Positions 1 through 8,814 are shown, counted from the stretch's first letter. The stretch is DNA of 64,000 nt from an uncultured Clostridia bacterium (GCA_944386805.1 CALXCO010000003.1:1-64000); one strand, 5' to 3'. Numbers and translations are program-made. The notes: generated by a model not told the origin, from the letters alone.

Positions 1-438
1 GTCACCCCACTGGTAATCCGGCAGGTCATAGACCTTGGAGGCGGTGCCGGGGCGGGTTTCGTTATGGTTGGCATAGGGGTCAGCGTGATAAAGCAGTTCC
101 CCATCCGGGCTTTCGACGACGATCTTATACAGATCGTACTGCTGAAGTCCGGGGATTTCGACCTCCCAGATACCCTGATCGCTGATTTTTTTCATCGGCC
201 AGCGGCGGGGGTCCCAGTCGCAGAACGCGCCGGTAACATAAACATTTTTAGCATTTGGTGCCCAGGTACGGAAAACGTGTCCGTTTTCACTCTTCTGGCA
301 GCCCAGATACTCATAGCACTTATAATTTGAACCCTGATGGAACAGGTAGATAGCCATCGAGTTCGCCTGTTCAGGAGGAGCAGGCTGCTCGACCATAGGC
401 TGTTCAACTGGGGTCTGTGGCTTAATTGTTTCAGACAT
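1..438 (-). CDS. glgB: 1,4-alpha-glucan branching enzyme, N-terminal part (runs off the window)
   Basis: Only the first 146 codons lie in the window; the gene continues to the left. The product would form alpha-1,6 branches in glycogen. After a proline/glutamine-rich leader of about 25 residues comes a carbohydrate-binding (CBM48-like) segment with motifs typical of GlgB: VFRTWAPNA, VTGAFCDWD, ADPYANHNE. The ATG at 436-438 is preceded on the minus strand by AAGAAGAGG, a reasonable ribosome site. The catalytic GH13 barrel is not seen, so the assignment rests on the N-terminal domain only; a glycogen debranching or pullulanase relative is less likely but not excluded. Confidence 0.85.
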   Translation of the reverse strand, partial: MSETIKPQTPVEQPMVEQPAPPEQANSMAIYLFHQGSNYKCYEYLGCQKSENGHVFRTWAPNAKNVYVTGAFCDWDPRRWPMKKISDQGIWEVEIPGLQQYDLYKIVVESPDGELLYHADPYANHNETRPGTASKVYDLPDYQWGD

Positions 439-1008
439 TTTATAACCTCTTCTTCTTGTGACATTCAGCGCGTGAAACGCGCCGTGAAAAACTGTCTACT
501 GCCGCGAAAGCAATGAACTCCGCAGCATCATGTTAAATAAAAAGATACCGGGCAGCGGAGCGTGGAAAACGCAGCGCAGCAACTGAACATAAAAAGATGA
601 TCTGCAACTTTTTATATCTGAATCTATCTTAACACAGTTTACAGCCATTGTAAATAATAACCGAAAGAATTTTCCCGATTCAGGCGTAGAAACATTTCCA
701 TCTTTTTTGACTAAAATGTCAATTAAGTAGAATTTTAGCACCTAATTCCTGTCTAAAAATACTTTTTCAAGGCATTTTTCAATTTCTTTGCAAATTATTT
801 ACCGTTTTCCGTTCTCCAGATTCTGGAAAAAAACCGGAATTCTCTGTGCAAAATGTACAACCGCCCATTTTCTTTTATTCCATTGTACCCTCTGTACGGA
901 AAAAAAAAGCGCGAAACCAGTCTGTTCCCTGTTTCCGCCGCTTTTCATCCTGTCCAAGGCATGATATAATAAACAAAAATCACAAATTACCGGAAAGGAG
1001 AAACGCAG
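439..1008. other. Divergent intergenic region between glgB and the DUF1835 gene
   Basis: This AT-rich 570-base gap separates two outward-reading genes and should carry both promoters. A TATAAT at 965-970 sits 38 bases before the plus-strand gene at 1009, whose ribosome site is AAAGGAG at 995-1001; no good -35 box matches it. An imperfect inverted repeat with A and T flanks spans 905-945 (AAAAGCG..GAAAC against GTTTC..CGCTTTT) and resembles a bidirectional terminator although no gene ends here. I do not see a convincing glgB promoter, and the open frames in the gap have no ribosome sites. Confidence 0.5.
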
Positions 1009-1989
1009 ATGATCGAAATTGTCTTTAATGAAAGCGCGTGCGGAAGTCTGAAAATCGCGCAGGGATATGGCAGCGGTCATACCGTATCTGCGCCCATTGG
1101 CTGCATTGTTCATCGTCCAAACGGTGAGGAGTTACAACCAGACCGTCATACAATACAAAAAATGCTGGAAGAAACCCGGCAGCAGAAACAGCAGCAAACA
1201 GAAAAAGCCGTACCGTTGGGTGGAAAACCGGAAGACGTATATGCTCTTGATCTGTCGCTCAGCACCGGCGACATCAGCGGCGACCTTTTCGGAGAAGAAC
1301 GTGTGGAAAATCTGTGCCAACTGCTGGTAACCTTTCCGGACGGCCGCAACTGGGTTCAGCAGTGTCTCAGCAATTCGGCAAGGAACCTGAACGCCGTGCT
1401 GGAGCGCACCGCGAAAGGTGAGGAGATTCGCGTCTGGTACAGCAACGCACCGGACGATCTGTGCGGGCTGTGCTGGTTTCTTGCGGAACTGGAAAGAATT
1501 CCTCACGGCAGTGTCTGGCTGATCAAAATGCCGGAATGGGTTCCCCAACAGGACGGCAGGTTCATCGTCATCCATACCGGCTGGGGTGAGGTTGTACCGG
1601 AAGAGTGGCACCAGTATATCACCCTGCAAAAACCGGCACCTGAAGCTCTTTTCCATGCGGCTGCAATGGAGTGGCGGGATCTTCAGAAAGCGAACACGCC
1701 ACTGCGGGCGTCGGTCAACGGACGTCTGTACAGTGTGCCCGAAAACTTTTACGACAGTTTTATTCTGGAAACGATTGCTCAGTTCCCGGATAAATTCAAC
1801 GAATCTGCCGCAATCGGCCGGATGATTGGCAAATATCAGATAAAAATTTCCGATGGATGGGTCGCACACCGCATCGACAGCATGATCAAATCCGGTCTGC
1901 TGGAAACGGTCACACCGGCAGATGAAAATGGACCCGGCTATCGCCGGGTACTGCGCAAAACCGCCAGACTGACAGACCCGAAAGGCTGA
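1009..1989 (+). CDS. DUF1835/DUF3658 domain protein
   Basis: A 326-residue cytoplasmic protein of unknown function. The N terminus (MIEIVFNESACGSLKIAQ) has the form of Firmicutes DUF1835 proteins, and the C-terminal third (from about residue 210, with EWRDLQKANTPLRA and a final winged-helix-like stretch ending GYRRVLRK) fits the partner domain DUF3658. Between them are the conserved stretches IRVWYSNAPDD and IPHGSVWLIKMPEW. There is no signal peptide or membrane span. AAAGGAG lies 7 bases before the ATG. It is monocistronic, followed 150 bases later by a separate promoter. Family membership is recalled knowledge; no biochemical role is established. Confidence 0.75.
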   Translation: MIEIVFNESACGSLKIAQGYGSGHTVSAPIGCIVHRPNGEELQPDRHTIQKMLEETRQQKQQQTEKAVPLGGKPEDVYALDLSLSTGDISGDLFGEERVENLCQLLVTFPDGRNWVQQCLSNSARNLNAVLERTAKGEEIRVWYSNAPDDLCGLCWFLAELERIPHGSVWLIKMPEWVPQQDGRFIVIHTGWGEVVPEEWHQYITLQKPAPEALFHAAAMEWRDLQKANTPLRASVNGRLYSVPENFYDSFILETIAQFPDKFNESAAIGRMIGKYQIKISDGWVAHRIDSMIKSGLLETVTPADENGPGYRRVLRKTARLTDPKG

Positions 1990-2075
1990 ATTCAGGCTAT
2001 CCGTCTGCTGTCCCGGCTACTGGTTTTCAGCAAGTAAAAAGACTGTAACAGATTGTCCCGCAAAGTCGATTGCAG

Positions 2076-2104
2076 TTGAAATCCTGCCGCTGAATTGTTA
2101 TAAT
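2076..2104 (+). promoter_or_regulatory. Promoter of the potassium transporter gene
   Basis: TTGAAA at 2076-2081 and TATAAT at 2099-2104 are separated by 17 bases, a good sigma-A type promoter. The ATG of the transporter gene follows at 2140 with AGGAGG as ribosome site. Confidence 0.75.
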
Positions 2105-2139
2105 GTCCTTGTATCAACTTCCTCAGGAGGCGTATAAAC

Positions 2140-3534
2140 ATGGGCTGGAAGCAAAAATCCCTGCAAAATTCTCATAAACTCTACCAGTCGCCCGGCCGAT
2201 TTAACCGTAACCCCGGACGGCTCATCACCCTGAGCTTTCTCGTGGTCATCCTGACCGGAACACTGCTGCTGATGATGCCGTTTTCTTCATGGGACGGACA
2301 GGTTACCCCCTTTCTGGCGGCACTGTTTACGGCAACTTCCGCCACCTGCGTGACCGGGCTGACCATCTACGATACCTGGTCCCACTTTTCGATGATCGGT
2401 CAGGGCGTTATCGTCTGTCTGATACAAATCGGCGGTCTGGGATTGCTGACGCTGACCGGCTTTTTCTACAGCCTGATGCGGCGTAAGGTCGGCCTGCGCA
2501 CCGCTCAGCTCACCCAGGAATCGATCAGTGCCGACACCCGCTCCAATACCCAGAGCCTGCTGCGGATGGTTATTGTTGTCACTTTTACGACCGAGCTGAT
2601 CGGATGTCTGCTGATGCTGCCGATGCTGGTGCCGGAATACGGGAATTACGGGATTTTCATGGCGGTATTTCTTTCCATCTCCGCTTACTGCAACGCTGGA
2701 TTTGATCTGTTCGGGTTCCTCGATCCGGGCGCCAGTCTGATTCCGGTTCAGGACAACTACCCGCTTCTGGCGGTCATCAGCGCGCTGATCATCTGCGGCG
2801 GACTGGGATTTATCGTCTGGCAGGACGTGCTGGTCTACCGGCGCAACCGCCGGCTGCATTTCCATACCCGCACCGTGCTGCTTACGACAGCAATCCTGCT
2901 GCTGAGCGGAACACTGCTGTTTGCGCTGATGGAGTGGAGCAACCCGGCGACGCTTGGCGACATGAGCATCGGCGAAAAATTCGCCCACGCCTTCTTCCAG
3001 TCGGTCACCTGCCGTACAGCCGGATTCATGTCATTTGATCAGACGGCGATGTACGATGTATCCAAGATCGTTTCGGTTGTGCTGATGTTCATTGGTGCAG
3101 CGCCCGGCTCGACCGGCGGCGGCATTAAGCTGACCACCGCACTGATTCTGTTTATGACGGTCGTCTCGGTCACCCGCGGCGAAGAAGATACCATCGTAAT
3201 GAAGCGGCGGATTGACAAGTCGGTTGTCTACCGTTCGCTGGCAGTGGCCTTTCTGGCGGCCTGCATGGTCCTTTTCACGACCCTGGTGCTGCTTGTTACG
3301 TCGGAAGTATCCACCGTCGACGCACTTTATGAAGCGGTCAGCGCATTTGGTACAGTCGGGCTGTCGGTCGGCGTCACCACCGAAACCAACTGGATCGGAC
3401 AGCTGGCGCTGATCTTTACGATGTTCTTCGGACGAATCGGACCGGTCGCGTTTGCCCTTTCCCTTTCGATGCGGCCAAAGAGCCCTGCTTCCCGGCTGCG
3501 TCAGGAACCTGAAGGAAAAGTCTGGGTTGCCTGA
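2140..3534 (+). CDS. ktrB: Potassium uptake protein, TrkH/KtrB family
   Basis: A 464-residue integral membrane protein that forms the K+ (possibly Na+-coupled) pore of a Ktr/Trk system. The four membrane-pore-membrane repeats are recognisable by their filter segments: ATCVTGLT near residue 73, CNAGFDLFG near 188, CRTAGFMSF near 292 and GTVGLSVG near 406, each with the conserved glycine. Length matches KtrB (about 450) rather than the longer TrkH of Proteobacteria. CTCAGGAGG precedes the ATG. KtrB needs a cytoplasmic RCK partner; none is adjacent, but two TrkA-like genes lie at 8815-10136 and may supply it. Confidence 0.92.
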   Translation: MGWKQKSLQNSHKLYQSPGRFNRNPGRLITLSFLVVILTGTLLLMMPFSSWDGQVTPFLAALFTATSATCVTGLTIYDTWSHFSMIGQGVIVCLIQIGGLGLLTLTGFFYSLMRRKVGLRTAQLTQESISADTRSNTQSLLRMVIVVTFTTELIGCLLMLPMLVPEYGNYGIFMAVFLSISAYCNAGFDLFGFLDPGASLIPVQDNYPLLAVISALIICGGLGFIVWQDVLVYRRNRRLHFHTRTVLLTTAILLLSGTLLFALMEWSNPATLGDMSIGEKFAHAFFQSVTCRTAGFMSFDQTAMYDVSKIVSVVLMFIGAAPGSTGGGIKLTTALILFMTVVSVTRGEEDTIVMKRRIDKSVVYRSLAVAFLAACMVLFTTLVLLVTSEVSTVDALYEAVSAFGTVGLSVGVTTETNWIGQLALIFTMFFGRIGPVAFALSLSMRPKSPASRLRQEPEGKVWVA

Positions 3535-3560
3535 GAACGGATTTGCTGGAGGAATGATTT

Positions 3561-4145
3561 TTGCTGAAGAAACCAAAAAAAACAAGAAAGCCTGCAACCT
3601 CTGAAATGAAAGGTTTGCAGCTGATTATGGGCGCGATTTTTCTGTTTGCTGCCCGGTTGATGGTCGCCGGAGGACTGGCGACACTGATGCTGTTTGCAGC
3701 ATCAATCATGTATGGATGTGGGATGTGGCGCTGGAGAAAAAAAGATCCTGTCTGCCGGACCGGGGCTGCAATCGCAATCGTTTTGCTGCTGGGCGGCGTC
3801 ACCGAAACCTGGGGATACACCGCCGATGTTTCCAAAACCGTCTCCCTCACCGTCCACAGCATCGCAACTATTGCCGGAACAGCTGCCGCGGTCGTGCTTG
3901 CGCTGCTGACCTTCCGGGTATCCGCCGCCTTCTGCCGTGAACTGGGCGCGACTGATACGGCTGATATTCTCGCACAGCGCCGGTGGTGGATGATGATCGG
4001 ATATGCTGTCTGCGGCGGATGGGTACTGGTCGACCTGCTGACCGGGTGGATGCCGAATGTCGGGGTGATTATGCGGATTGCCTCGATTCTGCTGGACGTC
4101 TTTTTCCTGTCGGCGCTGTTCCAGGTGCGCAAACAGCTGGAATAA
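3561..4145 (+). CDS. Small multi-pass membrane protein, unknown
   Basis: A 194-residue protein starting at TTG; GGAGG at 3549-3553 is correctly placed for this TTG, while the overlapping ATG at 3554 is in another frame. After a basic N terminus (LKKPKKTRKPATSEMKG) there are about five hydrophobic segments, roughly residues 22-52, 66-84, 92-118, 142-162 and 165-186, so it is an integral membrane protein. It starts 26 bases after the ktrB stop and is therefore probably cotranscribed with it. I do not recognise the family, and a role in ion transport is only suggested by the neighbour. Confidence 0.7.
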   Translation: MLKKPKKTRKPATSEMKGLQLIMGAIFLFAARLMVAGGLATLMLFAASIMYGCGMWRWRKKDPVCRTGAAIAIVLLLGGVTETWGYTADVSKTVSLTVHSIATIAGTAAAVVLALLTFRVSAAFCRELGATDTADILAQRRWWMMIGYAVCGGWVLVDLLTGWMPNVGVIMRIASILLDVFFLSALFQVRKQLE

Positions 4146-4165
4146 CCTGATCGGTAAATAAAAAT

Positions 4166-4207
4166 AAAGAGCTGAGTGCTGCAAACGAAATGCAGCCTCA
4201 GCTCTTT
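4166..4207. terminator. Bidirectional terminator
   Basis: Inverted repeat AAAGAGCTGAG (4166-4176) against CTCAGCTCTTT, with an inner GCTGCA/TGCAGC stem and a T run after 4203. It lies between the convergent membrane protein gene (plus) and the EAL gene (minus) and can serve both. Confidence 0.85.
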
Positions 4208-4210
4208 TTC

Positions 4211-7195
4211 TTATTCAACTTCAACCTTTTTTGCTTCTGGCAGGAAAGCTTCACTCGCCTCCCGGCAATATCCTTTAAACTTAATGGCAGTCGCTGTCTC
4301 TTCTACCAGAATTCCAGTCATCCGCAGCATGATCTCTCCTTTTTCAGGGTGATTCCATGGGAAGACGATCTGAACAGCCTGATCTGTTTTGGACATACGG
4401 GCAAACGACTGTCTGACCAGATTGATTGCAGCAGGGTGAATCCGCTTTTGCCAGACCTCAAAGCATTCCTCTCCGGACATGCCCTCCGGCACTCCCAGCA
4501 GCTGATACATCGTAGCATCAAACGACATTTCCGTCTGATCGCCGTTCTTGAGCGTCGCCAGCGTCCAGAATCCAACATGCAGCGAATTCAACAGGTCCTG
4601 ATTGCTCTGCTGGAGCAGCGCCTGATAACGGTGTTCATTCCGGTCCTGGCGGATACGTGCCAGCAGAAAACTGGCCAACGCCCGAACCTGAGCATCGTCC
4701 TGAATGCAGTACCGCGGGTTATCGACGCCCACAAACGCGATGGTTTTTCCATTGTCGCGGACCGGTACGCCGATTACACGCTGGATACCCTGCCGGTTGA
4801 GGACTTCCCATTCCCGTGGAAACTCCTCCTGCAAAGGCGCAAGGTTCATAATAATGACAGACTGTCCCCTGTCAAATTTTTCCATCCATCGGGTAACCAC
4901 CTCAGGCGCGACATCCTGCAAGCTGTCCTTCTGCGGCTGGACACCGACCGCGCACCATTCAAACGTATTATCCCAATATCCAGGCTGCAAGCGGCTCGGC
5001 TCAAAGAGGTAAGCCCTGTCTGCCTGATAAAAGTCGCCAACCGAAGAAAGAACCCGGCTGACCGCCATCCGATAATCAGGGCATTCCGACAAAATCTTCA
5101 AATACCCGATCAACTTATTGGCAAAGGTGAGGCGTTCTCTTGCATTCTGGCTGAGGTATTCTTTCTTGGTGATATCCAGCGCGACTTCCAGCCGGACGTT
5201 TTTACCCTGATACTGGACGATTTTATCCTTGAGCAGGAAATGCCGTCCACAGTATTCGTTGAGGGTCTCCCAAACATAAAATGAATCGCGGCGCAAAAAC
5301 TGGTTGGTACAAAATGAGCAGGGCTCATTCTTGCCGTACAGCACCCGATAGCACTTTTTGCCGTAATAATCCCGCACGCCGAACATTCTCTGTCCTGCCG
5401 GGTTCAGATAATACAGCGCATAGCTATCTATATCGCTGAGATAAAAAATATCATTTTCGGCGTTGAGGATTGTCTGGGTAAGCTCTGCCATCGAAACTTT
5501 GTTTTCGGGAGATAGCCTGTTTTTTTCCGGCAGAGAGCGGTCCTGCATACGGAAATGTTCGCTGACAGAGTTTTCGACATACTGCGTCTGGAAGTCAGCC
5601 TCGCTGACCGGTCTGGAAAAATAAAATCCCTGTAAGGTATCGGGATGCAGCTCCCTTAAAACCTCCAGCTCCTCTTTTGTCTCGACTCCTTCGCAGCATA
5701 CACGTATCTGACTGCCTTCCGCCAGATCAATAATATTGCTGAGCAGACGGTAGTTATAAGCGCTGTTCTGAATTTGGTGGACAAAACACCGGTCAATCTT
5801 GATTTCATCAACTGCCAGCTCTTTGAGCCGGCTCAAGCTGGAATAACCAGTCCCAAAATCGTCCACTGAAAGTTCAATGCCGACCCGGTTCCATCGTTTA
5901 AAGCAGTTGTTCAGCCGTGCGTAGTTGGACAGTTCCAGACTCTCGGTCACTTCGATGGTCAGGGCATTGCCGGGCAGGCCGCTGTTGAGGACGAGGTTGA
6001 GCACATCCTCCTCGACCGCACTGTACTCCAGCTGACGGTAGGACATATTGATGCTGATATGAAAATCAGGAACATACTCCCGCCATTCCCGGCAGACCCG
6101 GAGTGCCTCCCGGATGACCCAAAGACCGACCGAGTAGATCAGCCCGCTCTGTTCAAGAATGGGGATAAATTCTGCCGGTGAAATATTTCCATACCGGGAA
6201 GAGTGGTAGCGTAAAAGTGCTTCGGCACCGAAGAGTTCATAATTTTCGGTATAAAACTGCGGCTGATAATGCAGCTGAAATCCCTCAAAATTCTTTTTGA
6301 CACTTTGCTTGAACTCAGAATGCAGTTCCAGCTCCCGGAGTTTTTTTTCATAGTTTTCAGGCGTAAAAAAGGACAACCGGTTCTTGCCATTGGATTTAGA
6401 GTAGTCCAGTGCGGATTCAGCATACTGCAACAGCATTCCTTCATCCGCAACATGGTAGTCGATATAAGAGACACATCCGGCCGACAGGGTACATTGCGCT
6501 CCCAAACGCTTCTGGACCCGCTTAAAAATTTCACTGACCTCATCAGCGGTAATCATCGGCAGATTGACTGCGAAGCAGTCGCCGTTAATCCGGTGGATAC
6601 GGTACTGATGGTGCGTTTCATCGGCGAGGATTCTGCTGATTTCATTGAGAACAGCATCGCCAAAACTGCGGCCACTCTGAAGGTTGATCATCTTCAGATT
6701 GTCAGCGCCGACCAGCAGCAGATAACCCGGACTGACCTCATCCAGCATCTGCCGGATTTCTTTTTTCAGTTCGACATAATTATAGGTTTCCTGTTGTCTG
6801 TCGTTGCGCTTAATGGCCATCTGACCGATGATATAGTGGAAGCTGCCATCCGAAGCGTACTCCGCCTTTCCCTGACAGCTGACCCAGGTGGACCCCTTAA
6901 AAGAATTGATAACACGGAGATTAAAGTCAAACGTTTCCGACCGGTGGGCTGCAAGATCTTCTATGATTTCGGTCAGACGGGTATAGTCGCGGGAATCAAT
7001 ACTGTTTTTACATTCAGTCTGCGTGCAGCATTTTTTGCAGACCGGAAACGTATCACTGTTTTTAATGATATTATCCGAAAAATACATAACTTCTTTCGGG
7101 TAATCAAAAATAAAATATATATTTCCTGTCGCCTCTGCCAACAGATTGAAATTCTGCATCGTTTCATCGACTGAAACGAGCACTTGACTTTCCAT
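4211..7195 (-). CDS. Multidomain EAL protein with degenerate GGDEF, PAS and GAF domains
   Basis: A 994-residue soluble protein that probably hydrolyses cyclic di-GMP. The order is: N-terminal PAS-like region with a cysteine cluster (CKKCC.., about residue 38), GGDEF-like domain (about 130-280) whose signature is NGDCF instead of GGDEF, EAL domain (about 290-535) with intact AEALLR (about 323), EVTES, DDFGTGYSS (about 442), IKIDR and EGVET, then a second PAS (about 570-670, with CSFC), a GAF domain (about 715-845) and a third PAS-like domain (870-985). The EAL residues needed for metal binding and catalysis are present, the cyclase site is not. No membrane span is visible. The ATG at 7195 is chosen over the upstream in-frame TTG (7201) because GGGG lies 7 bases away. 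It is a single-gene unit. Confidence 0.9.
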   Translation of the reverse strand: MESQVLVSVDETMQNFNLLAEATGNIYFIFDYPKEVMYFSDNIIKNSDTFPVCKKCCTQTECKNSIDSRDYTRLTEIIEDLAAHRSETFDFNLRVINSFKGSTWVSCQGKAEYASDGSFHYIIGQMAIKRNDRQQETYNYVELKKEIRQMLDEVSPGYLLLVGADNLKMINLQSGRSFGDAVLNEISRILADETHHQYRIHRINGDCFAVNLPMITADEVSEIFKRVQKRLGAQCTLSAGCVSYIDYHVADEGMLLQYAESALDYSKSNGKNRLSFFTPENYEKKLRELELHSEFKQSVKKNFEGFQLHYQPQFYTENYELFGAEALLRYHSSRYGNISPAEFIPILEQSGLIYSVGLWVIREALRVCREWREYVPDFHISINMSYRQLEYSAVEEDVLNLVLNSGLPGNALTIEVTESLELSNYARLNNCFKRWNRVGIELSVDDFGTGYSSLSRLKELAVDEIKIDRCFVHQIQNSAYNYRLLSNIIDLAEGSQIRVCCEGVETKEELEVLRELHPDTLQGFYFSRPVSEADFQTQYVENSVSEHFRMQDRSLPEKNRLSPENKVSMAELTQTILNAENDIFYLSDIDSYALYYLNPAGQRMFGVRDYYGKKCYRVLYGKNEPCSFCTNQFLRRDSFYVWETLNEYCGRHFLLKDKIVQYQGKNVRLEVALDITKKEYLSQNARERLTFANKLIGYLKILSECPDYRMAVSRVLSSVGDFYQADRAYLFEPSRLQPGYWDNTFEWCAVGVQPQKDSLQDVAPEVVTRWMEKFDRGQSVIIMNLAPLQEEFPREWEVLNRQGIQRVIGVPVRDNGKTIAFVGVDNPRYCIQDDAQVRALASFLLARIRQDRNEHRYQALLQQSNQDLLNSLHVGFWTLATLKNGDQTEMSFDATMYQLLGVPEGMSGEECFEVWQKRIHPAAINLVRQSFARMSKTDQAVQIVFPWNHPEKGEIMLRMTGILVEETATAIKFKGYCREASEAFLPEAKKVEVE

Positions 7196-7256
7196 AATCA
7201 AACCCCATTTAACCCTTTATTCGACAAAAGAACTAACTCAATTTGATTTTACAGCA

Positions 7257-7440
7257 AAGTGTACCTTTTTGCAACTAAAAAATACAATATTCACAATTTA
7301 CTATATCGCTTTCGTTTACAAAATGCAAGTTTTTTCGACTATTACAGAACAATATACATTCTATATGCAAAGAAGTAGTACAAAATACTGGTACTCTATA
7401 TGTAACTACAATCCTTGCCAAAAAGTACACTTTTTTGTAA
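7257..7440. repeat. AT-rich intergenic region with a pair of related repeats
   Basis: The 256 bases between the EAL gene and the recombinase remnant are very AT-rich. Two similar 19-base elements occur at 7257-7275 and 7422-7440, each of the form AAAGT..AC.TTTTTG.AA and matching at about three quarters of positions. The right copy contains the near-palindrome AAAAAGTACACTTTTT. They may be remnants of recombinase binding sites or promoter elements of the EAL gene; I cannot decide. No coding region is supported here. Confidence 0.4.
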
Positions 7441-7451
7441 ATTTTTCAAAA

Positions 7452-8116
7452 TCATAATACATTCTGATTTTCATATATCTGCGCGCGGTAACGGAAGGAG
7501 GACAGCGGCATTCCGCACATTCTGGCTGCTGTTGTCCCCGAAATGCTGCCGCTTTTCCATTGCCGGTAAATCTGCGGGAAATCCTCCGGGAGCGGTGCCG
7601 ACGGTCTTCCAAACCGGACCCCTCTGGCCCTTGCGGCAGCGATACCTTCCGCCTGACGCTGGCGAATATTGCTGCGTTCATTTTCCGCAACAAACGAAAG
7701 CACCTGCAAAACAATATCACTCAGGAAAGTTCCCATCAGGTCTTTCCCACGCCTGGTATCCAGCAGCGGCATATCCAACACGACGATGTCTATTCCCTTT
7801 TCTCTTGTCAGAAACCGCCACTGTTCGAGGATTTCCGCGTAATTACGTCCCAGCCGGTCGATACTTTTAACAACCAGCAGGTCATCTTTTTTAAGTTTAC
7901 GGATCAGTTTCTGATATTGTGGACGCTGAAAATCCTTGCCGGACTGTTTGTCGACAAAAAGATTTTTTTCATCGATCGTGTTCCTCCTGACTGCTCCGGC
8001 CAGCTGTCCGGAGCGTATTGGTTTGCTGGCACCAAAACAAAAACGCCCGGTTGACAACGCAACCGGGCACCTCTGTACATATAAAATCTGCTGCTCACGG
8101 TGGATATCCTGAACAT
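7452..8116 (-). pseudogene. Serine recombinase (resolvase/invertase), 5-prime disrupted
   Basis: From about 7985 down to 7452 the frame encodes a nearly complete resolvase core and C terminus: DEKNLFVDKQSGKDF, the KSIDRLGRN arginine motif, the long E helix ending in IRQRQAEGIAAARARG and the GRPSAPLPEDF linker to a short DNA-binding helix-turn-helix. The N-terminal beta strand with the catalytic serine (normally Y.RVST..Q) is absent in this frame. A possible trace lies at 8090-8116, where ATG TTC AGG ATA TCC ACC reads MFRIST in one frame and REQQ follows in the next. Between this trace and the core lie two hairpins, one terminator-like. The only well-placed ribosome site (AGGAGG) leads to an ATG at 7972 that is out of frame and gives 22 codons. 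No site-specific recombination activity is expected. Confidence 0.75.
8031..8068 (-). terminator. Terminator-like hairpin inside the recombinase remnant
   Basis: On the minus strand GCCCGGTTG and CAACCGGGC form a 9-base-pair stem with a 6-base loop, followed by GTTTTTGTTTT. It is a strong intrinsic terminator and would block read-through from lexA into the recombinase core. Confidence 0.8.
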
Positions 8117-8121
8117 TCTGT

Positions 8122-8149
8122 GCAAAAAGGGACCGTTCCATTCAACGGT
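8122..8149 (-). terminator. lexA terminator
   Basis: On the minus strand ACCGTT and AACGGT pair around a 6-base loop and are followed by CCCTTTTTG, about 50 bases after the lexA stop. The stem is short, so it may be leaky; the stronger hairpin at 8031-8068 lies just beyond. Confidence 0.6.
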
Positions 8150-8195
8150 GCCGCTGCTCAGATGAAGTCAGCCTGGCAACCCAGGCCGAGCAGGT

Positions 8196-8780
8196 TTATT
8201 CATAACTGCGCATCAGCATGACAACCTTGCCCAGAATAACCACTTCCGTCGTAATAATCGGTTCAAATGCCGGATTTTCCGGCTGAAGCCGGACATAACC
8301 GCTTTCACGGTAAAACCGTTTGACCGTCGCCTCATCGTCGATCATTGCCACGACGATGTCGCCGTTATCGGCAACCGGTGTGCGGCGGACAATCGCAATA
8401 TCACCGTCCATAATCCCCGCTTCAATCATACTGGTTCCCCGGACGTGCAGCGCAAAATAATCCTCAGCACTGCCGGAGAGGTTGTTGACCGGGATGTACT
8501 CTTCCACTTCCTGAATTGCCGTAATCGGGATACCGGCCGTCACCGTCCCCAGCAGAGGAATCGATTTGGAGGTTGAACCAGGGAGTTTAATCGTCCGCTT
8601 TTTAAGCGGGTCCTTGACGATATACCCTTTTTCCTCCAGCATCTGCAGGTAATAATGCACTGTCGAGGTGGACTTGATTCCCACTTCTTCACAGATTTCC
8701 CGTACAGTTGGGGAAAAGTTCCGATTCTGAATGCAGTCCCGAATATAATTATAAATTGCAAGCGCTTTGTTGTTCTGCAT
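8196..8780 (-). CDS. lexA: SOS repressor LexA
   Basis: A 194-residue transcriptional repressor of the DNA damage response that cleaves itself when RecA is activated. The N-terminal winged helix-turn-helix (residues 1-65, with SPTVREICEEVGIKSTSTVHYYLQ) is followed by the cleavage site Ala-Gly in VTAGIP, the catalytic serine in GTSMIEAGI and the catalytic lysine in EATVKRF. AAGGAGG precedes the ATG. It starts only 34 bases after a trkA-like gene with no visible promoter or SOS box in the gap, so it appears to be the last active gene of a four-gene operon, which would be unusual for an autoregulated repressor. Confidence 0.95.
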   Translation of the reverse strand: MQNNKALAIYNYIRDCIQNRNFSPTVREICEEVGIKSTSTVHYYLQMLEEKGYIVKDPLKKRTIKLPGSTSKSIPLLGTVTAGIPITAIQEVEEYIPVNNLSGSAEDYFALHVRGTSMIEAGIMDGDIAIVRRTPVADNGDIVVAMIDDEATVKRFYRESGYVRLQPENPAFEPIITTEVVILGKVVMLMRSYE

Positions 8781-8814
8781 TGCATTTCCTCCTTAACCTG
8801 TCCGCAGCTCAGAC

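Noticed and set aside
496..741. 81-codon frame on the minus strand in the glgB upstream gap
   Set aside because: No ribosome site, AT-rich, no recognisable protein features.
7904..7972. Short frame MKKIFLSTNSPARIF after a good ribosome site
   Set aside because: Only 22 codons, overlapping the recombinase core in the wrong frame; most likely a by-product of the disruption.
7963..7972. Programmed frameshift at a run of seven A residues in the recombinase
   Set aside because: The run is not in the phase of a canonical slippery heptamer, and shifted translation would still lack the catalytic serine.
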